Positions 47,795 through 59,644 are shown, counted from the first letter of the stretch. The stretch: DNA of 64,000 nt from Balaenoptera acutorostrata (GCF_949987535.1 NC_080074.1:38423641-38487640); one strand, 5' to 3'. Notes: generated from the letters alone by a model not told the origin. Numbers and translations: made by a program.

Positions 47795-47911
47795 ATGAAT
47801 TGGGAGATTGGGATTGACATGTATACACTAATGTGTATGAAATGGATAACTAATAAGAACCTACTGTATAAAAAAATTTAAAAAAAAACAAAACCTGATG
47901 AACAGTTAGGT

Positions 47912-48142
47912 CAAAATGGTATAGTGGAGAAACACTGGACACGCAGTCTGGAGAACTGTGTTCACAGCATAACTCACTCTCTATGGGTTGTGAGCTTCAT
48001 GAACTTCAATTTATATCTTGGTAATTCAGTTTCCTCAGCCATAAAATGGGAATGAGACTCCCTCACTATTTATTTAGAGAGCAAGATGAAATAATGAATG
48101 TGAAGATAGTGTCTGAAATTTGCTAGAAAGTTAATAAATGTA
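47912..48142 (+). mobile_element. MIR SINE
   Basis: 'ggtatagtggagaaacactg', 'ttcagtttcctcagccataa', 'aatgggaatgagactccctc', 'tgctagaaagttaataaatg': sense MIR directly beyond the L1 target-site duplication. Confidence 0.75.
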
Positions 48143-49738
48143 AGACTAATCTTAATGGAGTCACTAAATAGTTTGCTCAGAATCAGTGCCATGATAGTAA
48201 ATTAAAAATGCAAAGTCATCTGTCACCAATAACATCTTGACTAATTTCTGTCGTTGGTTATGAACACATGATTGTTTCAGTGCACTTACAGATTTATATT
48301 TTCTTTTTTCACTAAGCATAAAAGCATTTTGTTCTATTATAGAAAGTTTTGATGACAACTACATAGCAGAAAGCTAAAAACAAAATCCACTGTTAATTTT
48401 ACCACCTGGAAATATGTAATGTTAATATTCTGAAATATTTCCTTCTGATCTTTTTTCTTTCTGTAGATAGCAAGCTAAATCTCTAGAAAGATAAACCAGA
48501 TACATGTTTTGTTTAAAAATGGTATGCTGTTAAATGTACAGATTTGATTAATATTTTGCCTTGTGATATTCATGAGTATAGGATTAATTTTAAATATATA
48601 TGTTAATAGTATACAATGCAGAATCGTTGTTACTTTCTTCTTTTCTCCATCAAAACTATGCCATTTATATGAAGAAAATTTTTTTATGGAAGTGTTTATT
48701 GTTTTCTACTTGTTGCTTATTTCCATTCTCCACTTAAATAATATACTCAGAGAATATCAACATTTAAGCGGGCAGCAATCAGAGGAGAAAACATTTATCT
48801 GTAATGCCAGCCAAATGTAACAATGAACTCTTTCATCTTGATTCTAAACTAAGTCTACTCTGAGGTCTTTGAAGTACCCACTTGGTTTGAAGCCACTCAG
48901 AGAAACTTAGCACAATAAGTGGTTTGAAGCAAACAAAAATAAAAACCCTAAACCTTTCCCAGCTTTGTATAATCATCATATTCATTTACTTTTTGCTAAA
49001 TTTGCCTTTGTAGAGATTAGGTTAACCAAACCTGTCTCCTCATTTTGTTTTTCTTTTTGATCTTCTGACAGTGCTTTCCCAGCCTGGTGCCAAATTTTCC
49101 CAAATACTTACATGCATTTGACAAGCATCAATTTTATTACTGAGTATCACTGCAAAGAATTTAATGTTAATATGGATCTATTACTATTTACTATTTTTCA
49201 AAATTATTTAAAAATATTTGTTTGTAAGTTAGAGTAACGGAATAGTTGAATTAAGTGTCTTACCCTTCTTTTTAAGCAAACTTTATTGTGTCTAAATGCA
49301 TAAATTAATAAGAGAATGTTAGATAATGTTATCAAGTCTTAGATACATTTATTATTTATTATTTTGTAAGATACAAGTGCATTCTCTTTCTTCCTCCTAT
49401 TAAATAAGTAAACTTCTTATCTCTAAATAGTATATTTAAGAATTTTTTTTTTTGATTGTTGGTGGTGGTTGTTGGTTTTTTCTTATGATGTAGTATGCTC
49501 AGTCTAAACATTGCTATCTGGAACGAGAGTATGAGATCTTTGGAGTTGTTCACAAAATTAGCCAAATTTAAATTGTTCTATATTATTAATATGTTATCTT
49601 ACTAATGTTAAATTCAATATGATGTATCTGATACATTTTGAAATATATTTTATACACTCATCTGAGCAGCATATTATAATATGTATTTGTTAAGTACCAT
49701 GTACTAGCATTTTTTTAAAGTTGGAACCAAGTTAATTT
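48143..49738. other. Intron sequence upstream of the first exon, nothing recognised
   Basis: 1.6 kb AT-rich with no clear repeat. This repeat-poor stretch flanks the coding exon; no cryptic exon was supported. Confidence 0.5.
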
Positions 49739-49776
49739 AATAACAGCAATGTACATATAAATAACAGCAATGTACA
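49739..49776. repeat. 21-bp-period tandem pair near the exon
   Basis: AATAACAGCAATGTACA occurs at 49739-49755 and 49760-49776, ending 127 bp before the exon's first base. Confidence 0.9.
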
Positions 49777-49903
49777 GTCATCTAGGCCATGTTTTCTATT
49801 CTCTACACTCAAAAGTTTATATTTTGATTTTTTTTTTTCTTCCTGCTGGAATACATTTTTTAAATCTGGAATATGTCTTCAAAATTTTTTGTTCCTCTTT
49901 CAG

Positions 49904-50005
49904 GAATTTGCTGCACTGACAAAAGAATTAAATGCCTGCAGAGAACAACTTCTAGAAAAAGAAGAAGAAATTTCTGAACTTAAAGCTGAAAGAAACAATA
50001 CAAGA
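49904..50005 (+). CDS. PPFIA2: PPFIA2 internal exon, liprin-alpha-2 coiled coil (34 codons)
   Basis: Internal coding exon of liprin-alpha-2, a cytoplasmic scaffold of the presynaptic active zone. Known of the family: the N-terminal coiled coil mediates self-association and binding to RIM, ELKS and GIT proteins, and C-terminal SAM domains bind CASK and LAR-type phosphatases. Seen: the open frame starts [15 protein letters not shown] and ends KAERNNTR, a charged, leucine-spaced helix typical of a coiled coil, at about human residues 102-135. It is preceded by a T-rich pyrimidine tract and CAG (AG at 49902-49903) and followed by GTAAGT at 50006. Length is 102 nt, phase 0 at both ends, so skipping keeps the frame. 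The KEEEISELK wording fits PPFIA2 better than paralogues 1, 3 and 4 as I remember them. The last exon base is A, not G, which weakens the donor. The exon is too short and lacks a start, so ORF scans miss it. Confidence 0.93.
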
Positions 50006-50976
50006 GTAAGTATAAAACTGCCTCTGCTTGGAATTAATTCCATGTATAGCTCAGTGCCTTATCTCTAGTATACTCATAGAAATATAAGCCTTTAAAAACT
50101 TGAGCAAGACTTTAAGCAGACGCCAACTCATGGTCTGTTACTTAAATTAAAGGAGAATATACTGTACTACAAAACTCAAAACAGGAAGACAGGAAACCTA
50201 AATTACAGTCTCGGCTACTAAATCATTATGTTGCCTTAAAAAATGTTAGTATTTCTTCTGGTCTTTGCTTTATTCGACTTTAAAAAGAAGAGTTGTATTT
50301 CAATAGTGAGTTTCAAACTGTTGCATTGGAGTGGGTGGGCGATACTTCAGAAGCTGGTGGTGGGTAATGGGGGAGGGCAATGGGTTTGAGAGGGGAGCAT
50401 GAGTTTTGACTTTGGGGTGCTATGAGGGCATGACCTGACATTCATCCTCACCTCACCCCAGAAAAATAACAATTTTTTAAAAGGTGTTAAAAACATAAAA
50501 CCACTGGAACAGGACTCTCCTAATTAAAAGAGGCATACCTTTTCTATTTTAGAAGATCATTAAGGAGACTTCCAGTTCTGATATTGTGATTTTATGAACC
50601 TGATGGAATTTACAATATTCTGTTCTTGGAAACCCATGTATTTGTTTAATCTCATAACATGCCATGTAACATTAAAGTTTAAAATTCCATCAAAGATGTT
50701 ATATTTTCTAGTTTGGAAGAAAAAGTCACTAAATTTCATAAAATATATAAATCGCCATATTACCCATAAATAAGAGAAGTTTCTGTAGTAAAAGAATGTA
50801 GAGAAAAACCACTTTGGTGTGATTATAGTTCAATCTCAATGTGAAGTAGGTGAAAATATTTTAAGTGTTAGAGCTATGGCAGATTAATGCTGAGAAGGTA
50901 AGTTACAGTTAACTGTATATTCATTGCATGCTTGGTCTTAGAGACTAATATAAAAATGACAGCTCCACAAACAGTC
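50006..50976. other. Intron sequence, nothing recognised
   Basis: A stretch at 50320-50460 is G-rich ('gtgggtgggcg', 'gggggagggc') on an otherwise AT-rich background; no repeat family identified. Confidence 0.5.
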
Positions 50977-51014
50977 AGCTTGTGCCCCTGGAATGAGCTT
51001 GTGCCCATGGAATG
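50977..51014. repeat. 19-bp tandem duplication
   Basis: AGCTTGTGCCCCTGGAATG followed immediately by AGCTTGTGCCCATGGAATG, one mismatch. Confidence 0.92.
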
Positions 51015-51499
51015 AGAGGTACCACTGCATGCATAATAGTTATATGATCAAACTCAGTTTCTTATTTTTCAGGGTCTTACTTTAGGGTAAAGAGAATTCA
51101 CAGGGTATGTACGTAAGGAATCGGTTTTCATTGAGACTTTGATGAGCCAGTCACGTGGACTGCCTCTTATAGGACATAACAAGAGCAATTTAGATCATGT
51201 TACCAGGTGTCAGATTAATTTTTTCTGTCTCTTTCTCCCTCTATATATTTTTCCCACCCTTGATTTTTAAATTATACTTTTTCCATACAAATTTAAAGTG
51301 TATTTCTGCCATGAGATTTTTTCTGCCCTATTTCACTATTTTCTATTTTAATGCTTTAGGCAACATTCCCTAGTGTAACTCAATACAGCCCAATGTAAAA
51401 GCACGAACAGGAAGCTAAAAATGGAGGGAAATGCAAACCTCTCAGTAGACTTCCAACTAATCTTATTTAAAATGCACCAGAAACTCTTTTATTAGCCAT

Positions 51500-51722
51500 G
51501 TATTTATTTCTCCTTTATTCAGCCCTTTAATCCTTTCTACAGCCCTATGAGGGAAATATTATAATTATACCCTTTTTACAGATGAGGCAACTGAGCTCAG
51601 AAAAGGGCAGATCACTTACCAGAAGTCACACAGTTAGTAAATAGCAAGGAAGGGATTTGAAAGCTAAGGCAAACTAACTCCAGAGCCTGTGCCCTTAGCC
51701 ATGAGGCCATCAGCACAATTAC
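51500..51722 (-). mobile_element. MIR SINE (antisense)
   Basis: 'ctacagccctatgagggaaa', 'tttacagatgaggcaactga', 'gaagtcacacagttagtaaa', 'ccagagcctgtgcccttagc': reverse complement of MIR, near full length. Confidence 0.92.
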
Positions 51723-53192
51723 TCAAGTTAGATCCATGAAGAAACTCAAAGATTTACTACAGTTTAGGGGAAACATTGCCTAAGAGTAGACCACTGTAGT
51801 ATGGAGTGTGTTATGCCTTCTTGATTGTGACTAATTCCAGAGACTGGGAGGTTTGGCAACAGCATCCTCACAATTTTCATCACATTACACCCCATGAAGC
51901 TTGGAACTACCTGTCATTATTGCATCTGCAAAGGAATTTTGGGTAACAAAGAAAGCAAACAAGCTGTACTTGAAATACCCATTCAGGAATCAAAGTGAGA
52001 GAAGTACAAATATTAAGTTCCATTAGGGTAATAGAAACTGAAGCCATTGATTTTTAAACATGAATCATAACTACTCTGAAAACATGAATCAAGCTGGAAA
52101 ACATTTTTCTACCTTTCCTAAAGCAATGATGTGGAGGATTTTTGTTGTTGATTATGTCAAGGAAAATAGATTTATGAAACCTTCCTTATGTAAAATATTG
52201 ATTATATAACAGCTTCTTAAGTTACATAACCACCTCTCACCCTCCCCCACCACCCCAAGAATACCCAGGGCTGAAAATCAGACCACCTTCTTTCTTCCTC
52301 CATAATGCCCTGCTAAATTGAGAACATCCAAATAAAATCATCCTAATGTTATTCATGATTATACAAAAATTAAAACTTCATAAATTGTAGTGGGTATTTA
52401 CAGAAACATTCAACCAAGTTTTATTGTTTAATGTTTCCATACTACCAAAAATGTAGAAAAAATGATGAAACAAATTTTGTTATTCCTAAAACTTCTCTGA
52501 CCATACCTAGGCAAGTTATACTTACAGAAAACAGCATTCCTGCCATTATTTCAACATCCTCAAATTGACTGCTAAAATTTATGTTTTGGCAGAATTATCT
52601 GAATTAATGAAAAGGTAAAGGAAAACTAGAAATATTAATATAGTTATTATTTCTTAATATCAGAGTAGAAAAGTTTTGTTGTTGTTTCATTGCTGTTTTG
52701 TTGTTTCAACTGTTTTTGTGCCTGAAGATCTCAAAGGATGGTTTATATTATTAACAATGTTTCAGAATGCAACTATTGTATGACTTTGAAAGAGAAGTTA
52801 GGGTGTCAAGAGCTAGTCTTAATGTCAGTTATGAATAATTACACTGTAATTTCATCTCATAGGTTATAAACTAAAAAAAAGAACAGTTATCTTTAGTTCA
52901 AATTAAAGACTGAATTTGAAACATTCCTTACTATGCCTTTTTGTTTTGAGCCAAAATAATTATGTTAAATAAATGTTCAAATACAATCAGACACCTGCCA
53001 TTAATAAAGAAAAGCTTCCCATTCTTGACAAACCTGTTTATACAAGTTAACCAATTCCCTCCAAACTGATTTCCTCGATGAGTAGAATGTACAATCCAGT
53101 TGAGAAGGGAAGACCCTAGTAGTTGAAAGCAGGTGAAGATATGTGTGTGCATGTATGGATTCATGTATACATATTTATGAAAGTGCTACAAC
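51723..53192. other. Intron sequence, nothing recognised
   Basis: 1.5 kb, repeat-poor, no supported feature. Confidence 0.5.
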
Positions 53193-53204
53193 AAGATATG
53201 ACTG

Positions 53205-53553
53205 GGCTTCCCTGGTGGCGCAGTGGTTGAGAATCTGCCTGCTAATGCAGGGGACACGGGTTCGAGCCCTGGTCTGGGAAGATCCCACATGCCACGGAGC
53301 GGCTGGGCCCGTGAGCCACAGCTACTGAGCCTGCGCGTCTGGAGCCTGTGCCCTGCAACGGGAGGGGCCGCGATAGTGAGAGGCCCGCGCACCGCGATGA
53401 AGAGCGGTCCCCGCACCGCGATGAAGAGTGGCCCCCACTTGCCGTAACCAGAGAAAGCCCTCGCACGAACTGAAGACCCAACACAGCCAAAAATAAATAA
53501 ATAAATAAATAAAGTAGCTATAAAGCAGTGCAGCTCACAGTTGGAAAGTACAT

Positions 53554-53582
<29 letters not shown>
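53205..53582 (+). mobile_element. CHR SINE (sense), internal duplication and extra 3' sequence
   Basis: GGGCTTCCCTGGTGGCGCAG head. The body carries the tandem CCGCACCGCGATGAAGAG repeat (about 53385-53432), as in the copy at 24027. After (AATA)n the tail continues GTAGCTATAAAGCAGTGCAG, CTCACAGTTGGAAAGTACAT, then a 26-nt A-run. Target-site duplication AAGATATGACTG at 53193-53204 and 53583-53594, exact 12 bp. The extra 3' piece looks like a transduced flank of the source locus. Confidence 0.97.
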
Positions 53583-53586
<4 letters not shown>

Positions 53587-53594
53587 TATGACTG

Positions 53595-54274
53595 ATACAA
53601 GAGTGAATAAGATAGGACATATACCCTCCCAACAGCTATTTCAATGTGGGACTCAGACACGTACATTAGAAGACGCATAGGGTATCTAAACCATACTTGA
53701 GAGTAAAGGATGCTGAGTGGACTGATCATGAAAGCAATCAATTTGAAGGTTTTCATTTTCAGATGTTAGTATTGTGTTATGTGACCATATTACAGAGGCC
53801 AAATTAATTTACAGGGCAGAAAGCATTTCTACTTGAAAGCCATATGTGATTGAAAATAATTGCACACAAGGTTATGTTGAATTCAGATCTAATGGAAAGA
53901 TTTATAGTTTTAGAAATTTAGCTTAAAAATCCCCAGTGAGACAGTATGTGTATATGCATATACAATATGATATGTTTGTGTGTATACATATGTAGGCTGT
54001 GGTCATTTAAAGTGAATTCCAACAAAGATGAATGGCCACTCACATAGTCCCTGCAGTCCTTTGAGTGTACCAAAGAGAGTGCCTTCTGCAAGATTTATGA
54101 AACATTAGACTAAAGTTTGGCTCCCAGCGAAGGTGTACAAAGTAGTAGACTGTTAGTGGCATCTTAGGTAAGTTCCTTTTTATTTGTATTTTCATTTGAA
54201 GTTTAAAGCTATAGAAACATGCTAGATTAGAACATTTTTGGCCACATTCTCCAAGATACATAATGTACATTCAT
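53595..54274. other. Intron sequence, nothing recognised
   Basis: Includes a TG/TA-rich stretch at 53946-53992. No other feature supported. Confidence 0.5.
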
Positions 54275-54420
54275 TATTACTTCAATTCAACAAGTACTAA
54301 GCATATATTATATAGAATATTTTCCTAGGCATCGAGGAGTATTCAGAATAAATTTTTAAGCCCTTAAGGAGTCTGTTTTATATGAATAAAAACACAATTG
54401 GTTGTATTGTTATACGGATG
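54275..54420 (-). mobile_element. L2 3' end fragment (antisense)
   Basis: 'ttcaattcaacaagtactaa', 'gcatatattatatagaatat', 'tttcctaggcatcgaggagt' resembles the reversed L2 terminus. Confidence 0.4.
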
Positions 54421-56124
54421 AGAGTTCCTAATTGCACAAAACAACACAGTTTGCTATTTTAATCAAGAAGGCATTAATTAAAGCATGTAAGAAATCTCTA
54501 AACTGAACTTCCAGGCACAATTTCTAGGACCATGTTTCTTAGCTTTGTAAGTTTATTTTACACCCCAAGTCCCAGAAACATGCAGCGTCTGCTAATACCT
54601 GTGCCGGCAAAATGGATGTCCCATGCCCAGAATGTTTCCTCATCTGGATCCCCTCAGAATCTGTCCTGTGCAGGGAGCTCTGGTTGGCCAGCTCGTAAGT
54701 CACATGTCTGCCACCTGGTGGTAAACATGCCTGAGAAGTGTTCCTTGAATCCTACTGTGGGAAGATGGCATTCAGAATGTGGGGACCTATCAAACATGGA
54801 GGGTATATTCAAAAGATTTGGGGAAACCTGAAATGGCAGTCTGCACTACCACCCAGATTTTATCATACCCTTTTTTCATATTAAAATTCTAAATAGCAAT
54901 ACTGATATGTATCTACCCAACAATACAAATAGACTTCTTAAACAAAAATAAAATCACCCTTTATCAAAAAAGAAGGTTCTTAACGTCTAGTTAACTGCAT
55001 CCAGCTTCATGTATGGGGTTCTTCAGTGTGTACAGTCTTGCTCTCATTAAATCACAATCTTATCTTAATATTCTGTAACCTATGGACTACTTTAAATGTT
55101 CATCAGAATCAACATAACCAATATAAAATAGAGTAAAATGGTAAAAATATAACAAGAAAATGGGAAAATAATATATACTATGTGTATGATACAATAAAAA
55201 TAGAAAGATCCTTTTTCTCCAACTGGTTACAAAGTCCTATTAGCAAATATAAATTCCAATTCTAAACCTTGATTCTTGGACCTGGGTCTATACCCATATA
55301 TATCGGGTCTGAAACTGAGAGAAACTGAACCTTACTTCCATCACTAATTCTGAGTGTATACTAATTGCAGGATGATAGCATCCCAACCTAGCAATGTGTT
55401 ATCTCTCAATTTAAATTAAAATAGATTCTTCCTTGGGTCACTTAACCATTCTTTAGGATCATCTGCTTCTGAACGATGTGATAGCATGGTGAAGCCAGGG
55501 CTGGGAGCATCAGTCAATTGCATTAGCGCTTTCACTGTAAGATGAGTTTTTTTGGGCAGAAGTAATATGGTGTATGATAACAGGATATTAAGCAAAAATC
55601 TAATAAGATGGTGTTGCTGGTAGAGGCAGAGCCATTAGAAAAGGCAAATCCATATCCAGAAAAAGTTTTTATTACAGTAGCAAAAGACAGCCGCCTCCCT
55701 GATGGAAGGGATTTGATGTAATCTGCTTGATTCAAGATGAGTAGTTTGTTTCTAGGTATATTGCACCATGTCAGGGCTTCAAGGTTGATGGCTACAGCAA
55801 GTAACTTGGCTATTCAGCTGGGGTGGTAACCCTATCAACTTTAATGATGAGAAGCCCATTTTGTCAGGTCAATGAATAACTTCTATCCCTGAAACCATGG
55901 TCACTATTTTCTGCCCATTGAGCAAATGCTGTGGTGGCCAAAGAAATAAGTCAATATCCACAGGATGAATCATTTTGTCTACCAGATTATTGAACGCGTT
56001 TATACCAGTGGGTACCAAAGATATAGTCCTAGCTTAGAGCTAATACCCAAAACAGTTTTGTATTCTGTTTTCCTTAGCTGTTACCATGCTACATGGTCAC
56101 AGGTCCCTTTAGGGAAGATTTTCT
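54421..56124. other. Intron sequence with a GC-richer unexplained island
   Basis: The part 54530-54840 is GC-richer than its surroundings and includes a CTCF-like motif (next entry). The rest shows no recognised repeat. Confidence 0.45.
54708..54724 (-). promoter_or_regulatory. Candidate CTCF binding motif
   Basis: On the minus strand the bases read TTACCACCAGGTGGCAG, matching the well-known CTCF core CCACCAGGTGGCAG. A motif match alone predicts occupancy only weakly. It lies in the GC-richer island 54530-54840 of the 12-kb intron. Confidence 0.45.
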
Positions 56125-56290
56125 GATTATCTATTGCTTTATAATAAACTACCCCCAAACTTAATGGCACAAACAATATTCTACTATACACACAGTTCTG
56201 TGGGTCAGGGATTCAGAAAGGGCACAGTGGTGACAGCCCTTCTCTGCTCCATAAGGTTTGGGCTCTCAGCTGGGATGACTTGATGGCTAG
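56125..56290 (+). mobile_element. ERVL-type LTR fragment, family uncertain
   Basis: 'gattatctattgctttataa', 'taaactacccccaaacttaa', 'cacagttctgtgggtcaggg', 'attcagaaagggcacagtgg', 'cttctctgctccataaggtt' resembles LTR16/LTR33-like LTRs in text and order. Fragmentary, with no internal viral genes beside it. Confidence 0.5.
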
Positions 56291-57754
56291 TGACTGGTCG
56301 ATGATTTATTTTTATCAGAAAAAGCAAAAAGCACTGATATATAGTGTTTGTTAATTTCTGTGGTGTAAATACTCCCACTGTGGCTGTTTTCAAACTTCCA
56401 ACATGTTGTCACTAAATGCAGAGTTGGGAAAAGATGCACAGTAGTGAACCATTATATAGTATTTCTACTATCAAATACCATTGAAGTAAACAACCCTATG
56501 GGCATGAGTAATAGTATAATATAGTAAGATAATTAGGAAGTGATATATTTTGAGCGTTTACTATCTTTTAAAAACATTTTATTTAATTATAAGCTTACGT
56601 AATTTAAGCTTTAACAATAACTGTGCTTAACTACCAGCTCACAAGATTTCTGAAAATGATCCTCTCTCACAAGATAGTATGGACCAGCTTTAGCATATGA
56701 TTTTCAGGTGGTGACTCAAATATCTGGAGGCTGAAAGATCTACTTGTGAGATAACTTCTTTGCTCTTGCGTCTAGCACCTGGGCTGGAGTGACTGAAGGA
56801 CAGACAGATTTAACTGGGACTTTATATCTGAGAACCTCCATATGACCTCTGTGGCACAGTGGTCTCAGAGTAGCGAGTTTTTGTGTGGTGGCCCTGGGAC
56901 CTAAGAACAAGTACTCCAGCAAACTAGTTGGAAACTGCATTGCCTCTTAGGACCTAGACTCAAAAGTCACAAATTGTCACCATCACCATATAACACAGGT
57001 TGATCAAAACAGTCACAGGCCCAACCAGATTCAAGAGGAGAGAACATAGGCTATGTTTTGCCAGGCAACTACTTAATGACTGAGTTATACATGGTCATCA
57101 AGACAAATAAGACAACGCTTATCAGTGAAGCAGAGCAACCCATTGGAATTTGGTGGATAAGGTAAATCAGATTCATCTGAAACTTTCTAAATTTCCTTTT
57201 TCTAATTCTTGGTGGTACCTTTTTATTTTCATAGGAGTGCCAACATTTCCAAATGAGACACCTGGTAAGGCTCTGAATTCATCATACATTGTAATTCAGT
57301 GACCTCTCCTAGATCAGGCTCTTTATCTTTTTTCTATTATGCCTTGGGACCTCAATAAGAGGCTGTTATGAGCAGCTATAGCAACTATTGAGTTCTCTGA
57401 GCCTTGACCTAAAATTTAAAACCTTATGCTTCTCATTTTCTTTCTTTAAACTCCTCAGTGCAGCTCAAAGCATCCAGCTCACCTCACTGTCCTTATATTC
57501 TTCCTGCCCTTCAAAATGGTCTTTTGTATATATGACTCAGTCCATCAAAGCCTTACTTTCAGAGACACCCCATTTCAGGATAACTCAGATGGTCATTTCA
57601 GTAGCTATCCATGAACCATGGAAGACAATGCCCCTTTTTTGATGTTAATCTAATTATTACTTTGTCAAATCTGTCTGGGTCAGATATCCCATATTCCCAT
57701 TTGTGTGAAGAGTTGTTACTTATAGCCATAGCTGTTAAAAACTACTGTTTTAAT
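56291..57754. other. Intron sequence, nothing recognised
   Basis: 1.46 kb with no supported feature. Confidence 0.5.
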
Positions 57755-58920
57755 CAGGATTCATTTATTCATTCAACCAAAAATTTATGAGCATCTACTG
57801 TGCCAATCTTCTAGGCACTGAGAGATACAGTAATGGACAAAATAGGAAAAAAGTAAATAAAAATACTTCATTTCCTCATGGGCCTTACATTATTTTTTGG
57901 GAGACAGACTTAAACAAGATAAGTGTATAAAGTAAATAGTGAATTAGATATAGACAAATGCCAAGGGGGAAAAACAAACTGGAAAGGACATATTTCGTGC
58001 AGAGGGTGACTAGGTAAAGCCTTGTTGCAAGGTGAGATTTGACGAAAACCATGAAAGAGACAGTGTAATGAGATGGTCATGCATATGTCTGAAAGAGAAT
58101 GTTTTAGGCAGAAAAAAACAGCAAGCACAAAGGTCCTGATGTAATAGCATGGATGTCTGATAATGTTAAAAAACAAAACAAAACAAAGCTACAAGGAAAC
58201 CAAATCAGCTAGACTGGAGTGAGCAAGAAGAATAGGAGATGAGTTCAGAGAATTGAGATCCCTTTGGTACTTTTAAGGACTTTGGCTTTTACTTGAGCCA
58301 GATGAGAAGACCTTGAGGATTTGAGCAGAGGTATGAATGACCTGGCTTCCATTTTAACTTAAATAGTGTTTTGAGAATAACCTGATGGAAGGATGAAAGC
58401 AGGAGGACCAGTTAAGAAGCTACTATAATAATTTGTGGGAGATAATGGGTATTGGGCCCAGGTGGCAAGTGGATGTAGTGGCAAGTGGTTAGATTCTGGA
58501 AGTTGTAGGAACATGGAAAAGATTGATTTTTAAAGACTGAACTATAAATTTTAAGATGGGTAAGAAGAAAGTGAAGGCAAGAGTACGGTGAGAAGTAGTA
58601 ATAAATTCCTACGATAAAGAGATGGAAGGTGCAAGTATTTTTAGAGTTTGAGCATTTAAATAACTGAACTAAACTAATGATTTGTGAGTTGTATAATAAA
58701 AACTGAAATTAGTTGCATTTATTGATAACAGTAGAGTCTATTGTGAAACCATAATTGTGAGTTACTGAAATAGGGGGGAAATTGAGACCATTGTAGTACA
58801 CAAAGTCTAGAAATTTAGATGCCAATATGCTGGAGAAATCGTTTAAATGAGTTATAAAAATCACCAAGAATTACAACTGGGGTAACACTGGAAAAATGTC
58901 AATAACCTAGTTGCTAAGAC
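57755..58920 (-). mobile_element. L2 LINE 3' part (antisense), about 1.2 kb
   Basis: 'tcatttattcattcaaccaa', 'gagcatctactgtgccaatc', 'gcacaaaggtcctgatgtaa', 'ggactttggcttttacttga', 'gcaggaggaccagttaagaa', 'gctactataataatttgtgg'. These run in the reverse order of the sense copy at 14490-16365. A small A/C repeat (AAACAAAAC)n lies at about 58170-58187. Confidence 0.82.
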
Positions 58921-59644
58921 ATTCAAGGAACAATGACCAGGGTATGGCAGATGACTATTAAAATGAAAGGTAGCAGTCAGTATGACCTGATGTACTGTCA
59001 TAGCATTCTTAGTTGCATATAACAGAATTCACTCTCTAGCTAGTTTAAGTAGACAATGATTTTTAACAGAAATTAAGAAATTCTTACCCAAAACAGTCTG
59101 TAGTCTAACCTTTCAGGAAAAAATTTTAGAACTTCACTGCAAAGCTGGTAAGCAGATTTTTTTCTCCTTTTCTGTGCAAAATCATGATTCCACCTCCCAT
59201 TGAGCAAACTAGATACCTTCACCAACTTATTTATATGGTTTATAACTTAGTTATACCACTCATTTCTTACATGTGTGTAATTAACAGAACCTCTGTGGCA
59301 CCGAACGCTGAGAATTGTAGTTTTTTGCACTCTATGTTGAGAAGGTGGGATTAACATTGTGGGAAATTTGCCAAATGTAAAGAGTGTGATTGAAAGATTT
59401 AGATAATCTCCAATAACAGATGTCCTTTATAGCTTCAATATAATACTCATATTGTGTTTCTTGCCTAGAGGGTACAGATTATATCTTATACAATTTTGTA
59501 TCCTACCTACTCCCATGCAATATTAGAAGCTCAAATAGTTATTAAATTACTGTATAGATGAAGACATCTCTAATTTACACTTAGAGAAACCAGTTTTCTT
59601 GTATTATGTCTTGTTTCTTTGTAAGTATATCATCTACCTAAAAC
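58921..59644. other. Intron sequence, nothing recognised
   Basis: No supported feature. Confidence 0.5.

Larger units (their letters stand above)
42464..47890 (+). mobile_element. Nearly full-length L1 (sense), about 5.4 kb, inactive, carrying a CHR SINE
   Basis: 5' end lies inside the L1 5' untranslated region ('gcctgatccaccagagagca', 'atcctgcagcctgtggaac'). It is followed by ORF1, ORF2, a G-rich 3' untranslated region and an A-rich tail (47870-47890). Target-site duplication AAACCTGATGGACA (42450-42463) and AAACCTGATGAACA (47891-47904), one mismatch. ORF1 and ORF2 are broken by stops, frameshifts and a 297-bp SINE, so it cannot mobilise itself. It is in the sense orientation of PPFIA2, 2 kb upstream of a coding exon. 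Relatively little divergence suggests a lineage-specific insertion. Confidence 0.96.
1..49903 (+). other. PPFIA2: PPFIA2 intron (3' part), at least 49.9 kb
   Basis: Everything left of the first visible exon is intron by inference: the exon at 49904 opens with an acceptor in phase 0, and no earlier liprin exon (the segments before EFAALTK) was found. PPFIA2 is known for very long 5' introns. Content is interspersed repeats and AT-rich unique sequence, itemised below. No other gene inside the intron could be supported on either strand. Confidence 0.8.

Noticed and set aside
54532..54831. 99-codon open frame as a possible cassette exon
   Set aside because: No similarity to liprin or another recognised protein, and no convincing acceptor and donor pair around it; the CTCF-like motif is the only supported signal.
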